From: DATBQN01 sp963755825
GTDB taxonomy: Bacteria > Acidobacteriota > Thermoanaerobaculia > Multivoradales > UBA5704
DNA length: 64,000 nucleotides
Assembly (NCBI GenBank): GCA_963755825.1
Contig: CAVWLA010000003.1
Span: 124,001 to 188,000 of the forward strand
Reading direction: 5' to 3'
In this document: positions 46,356-52,936 of the stretch, one piece after another
Layout of the letters: each line of letters begins with the position of its first letter
Numbering within the stretch: position 1 is the first letter of the stretch
Translations under genes and position numbers: made by a program
Notes under the pieces: generated by a model
What the model was told of the DNA's origin: nothing
What the model saw: only the letters and a program-made list of their open reading frames with translations
The model's database searches: none

Positions 46356-48304
46356 CCCGGCTCGGCCGACCTCTCGTCCGGCGGGTCGAGCGGAGGATTG
46401 GATGGGAGATCGGGGGACTCGGCGTCGAGCGAGCGCAGGATCTCGTCGAGGCTCGCGGGATCGGCGGCGAGGAGGAGGCCGAGGTCGACCTGCTCCGCCA
46501 GCGCCTCGACCGTCGGGCGGTCGAGGAAGTCGCGCAGCGGCACCTCGACGCCGAAGGCCGCCGCCACCCGCAGCAGGAGGCGCGTCGCCATCAGGGAGTG
46601 GCCGCCGGCGGCGAAGAAGTCGTCGCGGATGCCGCTCGCCTCGACCTCGATCACCTCCTGCCAGATCGCGATCAGCCGCCGCTCGGTCGGCGTGCGCGGC
46701 GGCGCCTTGGCCTCGCCCGCCGGCGGCCGCTCGGCAGCGCCGGCGCCGGCGAGCGCGGCGAGAGCGCGGCGATCGAGCTTGCCGGTCGCCGTCCGCGGCA
46801 GCTCCGCCAGGGGCACCAGGCGGTCGGGCACCAGGTGCGCCGGCAGGCGCTCCGCCAGCCGCTCGCGCAGCTCGCGCGGCGCCGTCCCCTCGCGCAGCGC
46901 GACGAAGGCCCATAGCGTCAGCAGGCCCTCGGCGTCCGGCCGCGCCAGGGCCGCCGCGGCGAGCACGCCGGGGTGCGCGAGGAGGCCGTTCTCGACCTCC
47001 CCCAGCTCGATCCGCTGACCGCGGATCTTGACCTGCAGGTCGCGGCGGCCGACGAGGTCGAGGCTGCCGTCCGGCAGCAGCCTCCCGAGGTCGCCGGTGC
47101 GGTAGACGAGGTCGCCCGGATCGGCACCCCAGGGGCTCGGCACGAACCTCTCCGCCGTGAGGTCCGGCCGCCCGAGATAGCCGAGCGAGCGGTAGGGCGT
47201 GCGGAGGAAGATCTCGCCGACGGTGCCGGGGGCCGCCGGGCGGCCCGCGCCGTCGACGAGGAGCGCCGCGGCGCCCTCCATCGGCCGGCCGATGGGGATC
47301 GCCCGGCGGCGGAGATCGGCCGGGCTCACGTCGTGGAAGAGCTTGGTCATCGTGGTCTCGGTGGGGCCGTAGAGATTGACCATCCGCACGCGCTCGCCGA
47401 AGACGCCGAACCAGCGCGCCAGGTCGGCATGGAGGGGCGGCTCGCCGGAGAGGAGCACGGCGCGCAGGCTCTCGCAGGCGCGGGAGTGGAGATCGCCGGC
47501 GCAGACGAGATGGAAGAGCGAGGGCACGCAGTGGACGACCTCGATCCGCTCGGCGTCGATCCACTCGACCAGCGAGCCGGCGTCGAGGCGCACCTCCGGC
47601 TTCTCCGGGATGGCGAGCGTACCGCCGAGGCAGAGCGGCAGGAAGACGTCGCGCAGGTAGGCGTCGAAATGCGGCGAGGTGAGCTGGCTGACGCGCACCC
47701 CGGCGCCGAGGCCGAGGAGCGCCGCCTCCCAGCGGATGAAGTGGCCGATGCCGCGGTAGCGGCCGGCGATGAGCTTCGGCTCGCCGGTCGATCCCGAGGT
47801 CGCGAAGAGCGTCGCGAGGGCGTCGGGGGTCGGCGAGCGCACGCCGGGCGACCCGCTCGCCCCGCTCACCTCGCCGGTCTCCCCGGTCACCGCGAGCCGG
47901 CCCGCATCGAGGTGGAGCCAGCGGCCGCCGCCGCGCCAGCCGACCGGCAGGACCGCGGCGGAATCGGCATCGCCCAGCAGCCAGGCCGGCTCGAGGGCGC
48001 CGAGGAGGCGGTCGAGGCGGGCCTCCGGCGCCGTCAGGTCGACGGGGGCGTAAGCGCAGCCCGCCCCGAGGACGCCGAGGAGCGCGGCGACCCGCGCCAG
48101 CGGGTCGGCGACACCGACGGCGACCACCGGCGGCGCGCTATCGGCGGCGGTCACGCCACCGGCGCCGAGCGCCCGCGCCAGCTCGTCGGACCACCGCTTC
48201 AGGTCGCCATAGGTGAGACGGCGGGAGCCGTGCTCGACTGCGGCCCTGGCCGGAAAGCGCGCCGCCGCGTCGGCGAACCACTGCAGGACGTCGTTGCCTA
48301 CCAC
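46352..48304 (-). CDS. NRPS loading didomain A-PCP (650 aa)
   Basis: An adenylation domain (about 1-530) is followed by a PCP with Ser570 in AAGGHSLMATRL, and there is no condensation domain. It is therefore an initiation protein that activates and loads the starter acid for the downstream NRPS. A-domain motifs: LFATSGSTGEPK, SPHFDAYLRDVFLPL, NLYGPTETTM, VYRTGDLGRLLPDG, VKIRGQRIELGEVE, ATGKLDRRAL. Reading the pocket by hand gives DARHLSLMTK. It has the amino-acid-type Asp at the first position but an unusual Arg third, and I cannot assign a substrate. The start is GTG at 48304 with only a weak purine tract upstream. It is the first NRPS gene of the line, 148 bp after the stand-alone AT, and its stop overlaps the next ATG (ATGA). 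Confidence 0.92.
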
Positions 48305-48452
48305 TCGCTTCGTTGGCGTGAATTCTTCAGCCGGTCCTCCCCACCCTCTCTAGGGTGCCACCACGGCTGCAGAACAGGTCGCCCGGCTGAACATTTCCAC
48401 CCGCGCCGGCGGCGGAACGCGTCGGCGGCAGCGCAGCGGCGAAGATCTGTAC
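48305..48452. other. 148-bp gap between AT and loader genes with a small hairpin
   Basis: This is the only sizeable gap inside the minus-strand biosynthetic operon. It contains a perfect 6-bp inverted repeat with a 4-base loop, CACCCT-CTCT-AGGGTG, at 48342-48357. It could be an operator, attenuator or processing site. No convincing -35/-10 pair was found. Confidence 0.4.
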
Positions 48453-49859
48453 TCAGGGAAGAGGGACCGTCCGCCGCGGCTCGCCGGCGTGGTAGCCCTG
48501 CCAGTCGGGCTCGACGCCGGCCAGCCAGAGCCTGCCGAGCGAGCTGGCGATGACGGCGAGGTCGGGCTCGGGATCGCGGGCGTGGGGGAGCGACGGCACC
48601 GCGAGGAGCGGCGGGCTCGCCATGCCGGGCTGCAGGGCCATGCTGGCGAGGGTGTTGCCGGGGCCGATCTCGACCAGCGCCCGCGGTTCCCCCGCCGAGA
48701 GCGCCGCGAGCCCCTCGGCGAAGCGCACCGTGCGGCACATGTGGAGCGCCCAGTAGCGCGGATCGGTGGCCTCCGCCGGGGACATCCAGGCGCCGGTGAC
48801 GTTGGAGACGAGGGGGATCGCCGGCGGCGAGAGGTCGAGGGCGGCAGCGGCGGCCACCAGCGGCCCGACCACCGGCTCGAGGAGCGGCGAGTGGAAGGGG
48901 TGGCCGGCGGCCAGGCGGCGGCTGGGCACCCGCCGCTCCCGCAGGCTCGCCTCGAGCGCGGCGACGGCCGCGAGCGGCCCGGCGACGACCGAGAGGGTCG
49001 GGCCGTTGATCGCCGCCAGCGCCAGCTGCGGCCCGAGGAGCGGCGCCACCTCGGCGGCGGGCAGGAAGACGCTCAGCATGGCGCCCGCCGGCAGCGCGTC
49101 GACCAGGCGGGCGCGGAGGGCGACCAGGCCGAGCGCGGCCTCCAGGGTGAAGACGCCGGCGAGGCAGGCGGCGACGTACTCGCCGACGCTGTAGCCGGCG
49201 AGCGAGCGGGGGACGATCCCCCAGGAGAGCCAGAGCCGGGCGAGGGCGTGCTCGACGGCGAAGACCGCCGGATGGAGGAGGCGGGTGCCGTCGAGCGGCC
49301 CGGCGCCGACTGCCGGCTCGGCGGCGCGGCCGAGCATCTGCAGCAGGCTGGGCCGGCCGTCCGGCCGGGTCGGCGCGCCTGGATCGGCAACCGCGGGGGC
49401 CGGCTCCGGATAGAGCACCTGGCGCAGGTCGAGACCGAGCTCGGGGGCGAGGAGCTCGGCCGCGCGGTCGAGCTCACGCCGGAAGACCGGCTCCGCGGCG
49501 CAGAGCCCGCGCGCCATCTGCACGTAATGGTCGCCGACGCCTGAGAAGAGGAAGGAGACCGCCGGCGGCGCCCCGGCGGCCACCACCGCGCTCCACACCC
49601 GCGCCCCTCCCCCGCCGCGGAGCGCCGCGATCGCCTCCTCGCTCCGCCGGCACACCAGCATGCGCCGGTGCGCCGCCGGCGGGCGGTCCACCTGCAGGGT
49701 GTAGGCGACGTCGGCGAGGTCGAGGCCGGGGTGCGCCGCGAGGTGATCGGCGAGCGCCGCCGCCGCCGCGGCGAGCGCCTCTTCGCTCGCCGCCGAGAGC
49801 ACGAGCAACCGATCGGGCCGCGGCGAGGTCTGGGGAGGTCCCGCGGTCGGCGTCGGCAC
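48453..49859 (-). CDS. Stand-alone malonyl-type acyltransferase derived from a PKS fragment
   Basis: The protein begins with a PKS KS-to-AT linker (RLLVLSAASEEAL, DVAYTLQVDRP). A complete AT follows: FLFSGVGDHYVQMARGL, nucleophile Ser224 in GYSVGEYVAAC, AINGPTLSVVAGP, GHPFHSPLLEP (HAFH-like, so malonyl is likely), and LVEIGPGNTLASM. It then has the post-AT linker LWLAGVEPDWQGYHAGEPRR and stops at VPLP, just before the TYPF motif that normally continues into the rest of a module. It therefore looks like the middle cut out of a PKS, with no KS or ACP. I chose GTG at 49859, preceded by GGAGAGAGGG, giving 468 aa; longer in-frame starts would run into the divergent sulfotransferase. It heads the operon and probably supplies malonyl to the PKS whose own AT is dead. 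Confidence 0.85.
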   Translation of the reverse strand: MPTPTAGPPQTSPRPDRLLVLSAASEEALAAAAAALADHLAAHPGLDLADVAYTLQVDRPPAAHRRMLVCRRSEEAIAALRGGGGARVWSAVVAAGAPPAVSFLFSGVGDHYVQMARGLCAAEPVFRRELDRAAELLAPELGLDLRQVLYPEPAPAVADPGAPTRPDGRPSLLQMLGRAAEPAVGAGPLDGTRLLHPAVFAVEHALARLWLSWGIVPRSLAGYSVGEYVAACLAGVFTLEAALGLVALRARLVDALPAGAMLSVFLPAAEVAPLLGPQLALAAINGPTLSVVAGPLAAVAALEASLRERRVPSRRLAAGHPFHSPLLEPVVGPLVAAAAALDLSPPAIPLVSNVTGAWMSPAEATDPRYWALHMCRTVRFAEGLAALSAGEPRALVEIGPGNTLASMALQPGMASPPLLAVPSLPHARDPEPDLAVIASSLGRLWLAGVEPDWQGYHAGEPRRTVPLP

Positions 49860-50076
49860 GCGGCGATTTGACCCTCTCTCCGCGCTCTCCGCAAGAGCGG
49901 CACGCCGAGCGCGTTCCCTCCTCGCCGGCGCACCGGGTTTAGACGGCGGCGTCTTCGCCTGGCGTCGGGGAGCGGCTAACCTAGCGGCGGGGAGCCGGCG
50001 GGCGGGTCGCCGGGAATCCGCCGGCGTCGAGTCGGTCCACAACGTTTCGATCTTGCGCTTCGGGGAGGTGTCGGAC
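49860..50076. promoter_or_regulatory. Divergent intergenic region between the biosynthetic operon and the sulfotransferase
   Basis: These 217 bp separate the AT gene (minus) from the sulfotransferase (plus), so promoters for both directions must lie here or upstream. I see GC-rich sequence without a clear sigma-70 box pair or a long palindrome. If the cluster has a regulator-binding site, this is the most likely place. Confidence 0.4.
50062..50068 (+). promoter_or_regulatory. Ribosome binding site fixing the sulfotransferase start
   Basis: GGGGAGG lies 8 bases before ATG 50077. It favours this start (MQGTGPIFILSS) over the in-frame start 24 bases upstream. Confidence 0.75.
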
Positions 50077-51285
50077 ATGCAGGGAACGGGTCCCATCTTC
50101 ATCCTGTCGTCGGCGCGCTCGGGCTCGACGCTCGCCCGCATCATCCTCGACACCCATCCGGCGATCTACAGCCCGCCGGAGCTCAACCTCGGGCGGATGG
50201 CGCGCGACCTCTTCGGCTCGATCGGCTGGCTGGAGGGCACCCACGACCTGCCGATGGCGGAGAGCCGGGCGGCCCTCGAGCGCACCCGCGCGGTGCTCGC
50301 CGGCCTGCTGGCGCCCTACGTCGAGCGCAAGGGCAAGGCGATCTGGTGCGAGAAGAGCCCGGACAACGTGCGCTTCGCCGACCTCCTCGCCGAGGTCTTC
50401 CCCGACGCGCGCTTCCTCTGCCTCTACCGCCATCCGCTCGACGTGGCGCACTCCTGCATCGAGACCTTCCGCTACGGCTTTCCCGCCGGCTTCCAGGAGT
50501 ACCTGCTGGGCAGCCCGGGCGATCACGTCCAGGCGCTCCTCGGCTACTGGGCGGACGCCGCGGAGGCCGCCGTCGGACTCGAGCGGCGCCACCCGGAGCG
50601 CGCCTTCCGCCTGCGCTACGAGGACCTCGTCGCCGATCCCGCCGGCGCCCTCGCCCCCTTCTTCGCCTTCCTGGGCCTCGCCTGGGACCCCGCCCTCCTC
50701 GCCGCGGTCTTCGGGGCCGAGCACGACCGCGGGCCGGGCGATCCCTACGTCTACTTCACCGACCGCATCCGCCACGACAGCCTGGGAGCGGGGAGAAATC
50801 TCCCCGTCGAGACCCTCGCCGAACCCCTGCGCGAGCGCCTGCGCGTCCTCCTCGCCGAGCTCGGCTATCCCCAGCGGCCCGCGCCGGCGGCCGGCGACGG
50901 TCGCCACGATGGGGACGCCCTGCCGGACATCCGCGCGCTCTTCGAGACCCTGCTGCCGGCGCGGGCCGCGGCGGGAGCCGTGCCGGCGGCATCCTTCGCC
51001 TGCGACGTCGCGGTCAGCGGACCCGGCGGCGGCGCCTGGGCGATCGAATGGGACGACGGCGGCCTGCGCGTGACCCCCGGCTCCCGCGGCCTTCCGGCGC
51101 AGATCGAGCTCGACGCCGCCGACCTGCTCGCCATCGTCACCGGCCAGGCCAACCCGCTGAAGATCGCCCAGGAGGGACGCATCCGTGCCGAGGGCCTGGA
51201 GAGCGACGAAGCCCTCCGCGGCCTCCTCCAGCTCATCTGGGATCCCGCCAGCGGCGAGGGCGAGGAGGCGGCTGCGGGAGAGTGA
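50077..51285 (+). CDS. Sulfotransferase fused to a C-terminal SCP2-like domain (402 aa)
   Basis: The N-terminal about 290 residues are a PAPS-dependent sulfotransferase of the Sulfotransfer_3 type. The 5'-phosphosulfate loop is SSARSGSTLAR (residues about 10-20) and the 3'-phosphate region is LYRHPLDVAHSC (about 117-128). RYEDLVADPAGALAPFFAFLGL is the usual motif in the second half. From about residue 305 a different module starts (FACDVAVSGPGGGAWAIEWDDGGLRV, then QIELDAADLLAIVTGQANPL and GRIRAEG). This is the pattern of SCP2/sterol-carrier-like lipid-binding domains. The gene is divergent from the NRPS/PKS operon by 217 bp, so it may sulfate a hydroxyl of the product (Ser, Tyr-like or beta-hydroxy carbons are all on offer). 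The SCP2 domain could hold the lipid tail. The sulfotransferase call is firm; the target is inferred. Confidence 0.88.
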   Translation: MQGTGPIFILSSARSGSTLARIILDTHPAIYSPPELNLGRMARDLFGSIGWLEGTHDLPMAESRAALERTRAVLAGLLAPYVERKGKAIWCEKSPDNVRFADLLAEVFPDARFLCLYRHPLDVAHSCIETFRYGFPAGFQEYLLGSPGDHVQALLGYWADAAEAAVGLERRHPERAFRLRYEDLVADPAGALAPFFAFLGLAWDPALLAAVFGAEHDRGPGDPYVYFTDRIRHDSLGAGRNLPVETLAEPLRERLRVLLAELGYPQRPAPAAGDGRHDGDALPDIRALFETLLPARAAAGAVPAASFACDVAVSGPGGGAWAIEWDDGGLRVTPGSRGLPAQIELDAADLLAIVTGQANPLKIAQEGRIRAEGLESDEALRGLLQLIWDPASGEGEEAAAGE

Positions 51286-51441
51286 GGGAGAGCGGAGTGA
51301 TCTAGAAGCTCTAGCCGGCGGCCGCGATGGCGGGCTCGCGGACGAGATTCCCAGGAAAAATTCTAACGACCGAGCGCGCGTCCGCCCGCGCGGACCGCGC
51401 GCCGCGGCCGCGATCCCGGCTCGTGGTGGCTGTCGCTCGAC
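51286..51441. other. Convergent gap with a weak inverted repeat
   Basis: Between the stops of the sulfotransferase and the small secreted protein there is a 5-bp inverted repeat CTAGA-AGC-TCTAG at 51302-51314, 17 bp after the sulfotransferase stop. There is no T-run. It is a possible weak bidirectional terminator; the rest shows nothing recognisable. Confidence 0.3.
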
Positions 51442-51726
51442 CTAGAACGGGCCGTTCGCCGGCGAGCAGAAGCAGCTCAGGTAGACCGGATAGTTCGAGG
51501 TGGTGCCGAACGACCGCGTGCCGCCGGCGCAGAGGGTCTCGAACTTGCCGACGAGGGTGGTGTGCGCCGCCGTCGAGTAGTAGTAGACGGCCGAGGAGTC
51601 GCCGAGCGGGCACTGCGGCGACGGCGAGTTGGCCTCGCTGTGGGTCGGCAGGGCGAGGAGTCCGGCGACGGCGAGCAGGATGACGACGGTGAGGCCGAGG
51701 CAGAGACGGCGCGCGTTGAGATTCAT
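51442..51726 (-). CDS. Small secreted protein, DUF6289-like (94 aa)
   Basis: I chose ATG 51726 (MNLNARRLCLGLTVV) because GGGGAG (51733-51738) lies 6 bases upstream; a longer in-frame start would bury this site in coding sequence. A Sec-type signal peptide is clear (basic start, LGLTVVILLAVAGLLALP). The mature part of about 65 residues has YYYSTAAHTTLVGKFETLC, then GTRSFGTTSNYPVYLSC, ending CFCSPANGPF, with five cysteines. The pattern YYS-x-A-x-x-TxxVG followed by a C/G-rich turn matches my memory of DUF6289 proteins, found as many small secreted copies in Acidobacteriota and Actinobacteria. Function is unknown. It has its own promoter candidate and is not part of the biosynthetic operon. Confidence 0.8.
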   Translation of the reverse strand: MNLNARRLCLGLTVVILLAVAGLLALPTHSEANSPSPQCPLGDSSAVYYYSTAAHTTLVGKFETLCAGGTRSFGTTSNYPVYLSCFCSPANGPF

Positions 51727-51774
51727 CGGGATCTCCCCTTGGTTGACGAAGAGCGTTGATTGGCTCATCCCAAA

Positions 51775-51803
51775 ATTAGCAGTCAGTTTTGCAACCGGTC
51801 AAA
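51775..51803 (-). promoter_or_regulatory. Sigma-70-like promoter candidate for the small secreted protein
   Basis: On the minus strand TTGACC (51798-51803) and GCTAAT (51775-51780) are separated by 17 bp, in an unusually AT-rich patch for this DNA. The start point would fall near 51768, leaving a leader of about 40 bases before ATG 51726. The -35 box sits inside the last codons of the Roadblock gene. Confidence 0.45.
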
Positions 51804-52414
51804 GCCGTCAAGGCCGGTTCACACCGGCGCCGCCGCCAGACGGCGAGATCGCGCTCGAGGTCGACGAGGCTGCGGCGGGCGATGGCGAGGTTGGCGCTCT
51901 TGTCGAGCACGAGATAGAGGAACAGGCCGTCCCCTTGTGTCAGGGGGCGCAGCAGGTGGTACTGCCTGCCGAGGGTGATCAGCATGTCCTCGATGGCGTC
52001 CTCGATGCCGAGCGCGGTCATCGTCTTCCGCTTGGCGCGCATCACCTCGGAGTTGCCGGAGGCGGCGAGCTCGAGATTGATCGCCGCGCCGCCGCCGGCG
52101 GTGCCGAGCACCAGGCCGCTGTTGGAGTCGACGACGCAGGCGCCGAGGAAGCCCTCGACCTTGCTCAGCTGGCTCAGGGTCCGCTGCAGGCCGCCACTCG
52201 GCCGGCGCTCCCTCTCTTCCCGCCGCGGCTCGGCGACCCGCTTGCGCTCCTCTCGCTGGGGGCGCGGCGGCGGGATGAGGTCGACGGCGGGCACCACCGG
52301 CGCCTCGCCGGCTTCGCGCGACTCGTCGAGAAGCCGGAAAGCCTCCAACAGCAGGTGCTGCCAGGAGCGGTCGATGTTGCGCGCGCTCGACGTCTCGCCC
52401 GGCGCCGTGCGCAC
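51776..52414 (-). CDS. Roadblock/LC7-domain protein (212 aa), probably C-terminal part of the pseudo-receiver protein
   Basis: It begins at a GTG (VRTAPGETSSARNIDRSWQ). A helical segment LLLEAFRLLDESRE comes first, then a Pro/Arg-rich linker, then a Roadblock/LC7 fold (LSKVEGFLGACVVDSNSGLVLGTAGGG, DKSANLAIARRSL). It ends with CKTDC. Roadblock proteins commonly act as partners or GAPs of Ras-like GTPases. The frame is -1 relative to the upstream receiver gene, which it overlaps. Adding one base in the G-run near 52424 would fuse both into a single 339-aa receiver-linker-Roadblock protein, an arrangement known in bacteria. I report them separately because the sequence as given separates them. 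Confidence 0.7.
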   Translation of the reverse strand: MRTAPGETSSARNIDRSWQHLLLEAFRLLDESREAGEAPVVPAVDLIPPPRPQREERKRVAEPRREERERRPSGGLQRTLSQLSKVEGFLGACVVDSNSGLVLGTAGGGAAINLELAASGNSEVMRAKRKTMTALGIEDAIEDMLITLGRQYHLLRPLTQGDGLFLYLVLDKSANLAIARRSLVDLERDLAVWRRRRCEPALTALTGCKTDC

Positions 52415-52794
52415 GGAGCCGCCCCGCCACCCTCGCTGCGGCTGGCGGCGCGCTCGATGGCGGCGATCAGTGCGGCGAAGCCGAACGGCTTGACGAGGTA
52501 CTCGAGCGACCGATGGCGGGCGAGCTCGTGGCGGATCTCGGGCGAGCCATGGGCCGAGCTCATCACCACCGGCAGGCTGGGCACCAGCTCGCGCGCCAGC
52601 AGGAGCAGCTCGAGACCGGACAGCCCCGTCATGCGGTGAGCGGCGACGAGCACCCAGGGCGGCCGGGTGCGGATGCGCCGCAGCGCCCTCTCCGCGTCGG
52701 CGGAGCCCTCGAACTCGAGGTCCGGCCGCTCCGCCGCGAACTGCCTGCCGAGCGAGTCGACATCGCTGTCGACCATGAGCACCAGGGGCTTCAC
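52174..52794 (-). CDS. Response-regulator-like pseudo-receiver protein
   Basis: It starts at GTG 52794 (KPLVLMVDSDVDSLG). The first about 120 residues are a CheY-like receiver: acidic VDSD, the beta-5 LVKPF with its Lys, and VMSSAH with the conserved Ser. The phospho-acceptor position is Ala (VLVAAHRMTGLSG, where LLDxRMPG is expected), so it cannot be phosphorylated in the normal way. After about residue 123 (RAASRSEGGG) the composition turns to Arg/Ser-rich text that is the shadow of the overlapping Roadblock frame. The true protein probably switches to that frame. It could be a phosphorylation-independent signalling adaptor. Confidence 0.7.
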   Translation of the reverse strand: MKPLVLMVDSDVDSLGRQFAAERPDLEFEGSADAERALRRIRTRPPWVLVAAHRMTGLSGLELLLLARELVPSLPVVMSSAHGSPEIRHELARHRSLEYLVKPFGFAALIAAIERAASRSEGGGAAPCARRRARRRARATSTAPGSTCCWRLSGFSTSRAKPARRRWCPPSTSSRRRAPSERSASGSPSRGGKRGSAGRVAACSGP

Positions 52795-52881
52795 GACGTC
52801 GTCATCGCGGCGCGAGGGGGCGTCCTCGCCGTCGCCGACGCGGGCAACAACCGGGTGTCGCTGTGGAGGCTCGTCGACTGA
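52795..52881 (+). pseudogene. C-terminal NHL-repeat remnant
   Basis: On the plus strand the last 28 codons of an open frame read DVVIAARGGVLAVADAGNNR followed by VSLWRLVD and TGA at 52879. VADAGNNRV plus a Trp two residues later is the hallmark of an NHL beta-propeller repeat. Upstream the same frame runs antisense through the receiver gene with no NHL character. So this appears to be the surviving tail of a truncated NHL-repeat gene, ended by the strong hairpin at 52897-52923. Confidence 0.55.
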
Positions 52882-52896
52882 CCTGCGGCGCCGGCC

Positions 52897-52923
52897 GGGG
52901 CGCGGCGAGACCTGCCGCGCCCC
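52897..52923. terminator. Strong bidirectional hairpin
   Basis: A perfect 10-bp stem GGGGCGCGGC / GCCGCGCCCC with a 7-base loop lies 14 bp beyond the stop of the large surface protein (minus) and 15 bp after the NHL remnant stop (plus). There is no long U-tract, which is usual in very GC-rich genomes. Confidence 0.7.
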
Positions 52924-52936
52924 GATTGATTCCCCG

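Noticed and set aside
46356..47564. Upstream extension of the four-module NRPS frame to 47564
   Set aside because: The extension is Arg-rich shadow of the A-PCP gene; ATG 46355 with an ATGA overlap gives the normal C-domain N-terminus.
49860..50153. Longer start for the stand-alone AT up to 50153
   Set aside because: It would overlap the sulfotransferase start and its ribosome site; the added residues are Arg/Pro-rich with no PKS similarity.
52513..52797. A full plus-strand gene ending in the NHL fragment
   Set aside because: Only the last 28 codons show NHL character; the rest is antisense to the receiver gene.
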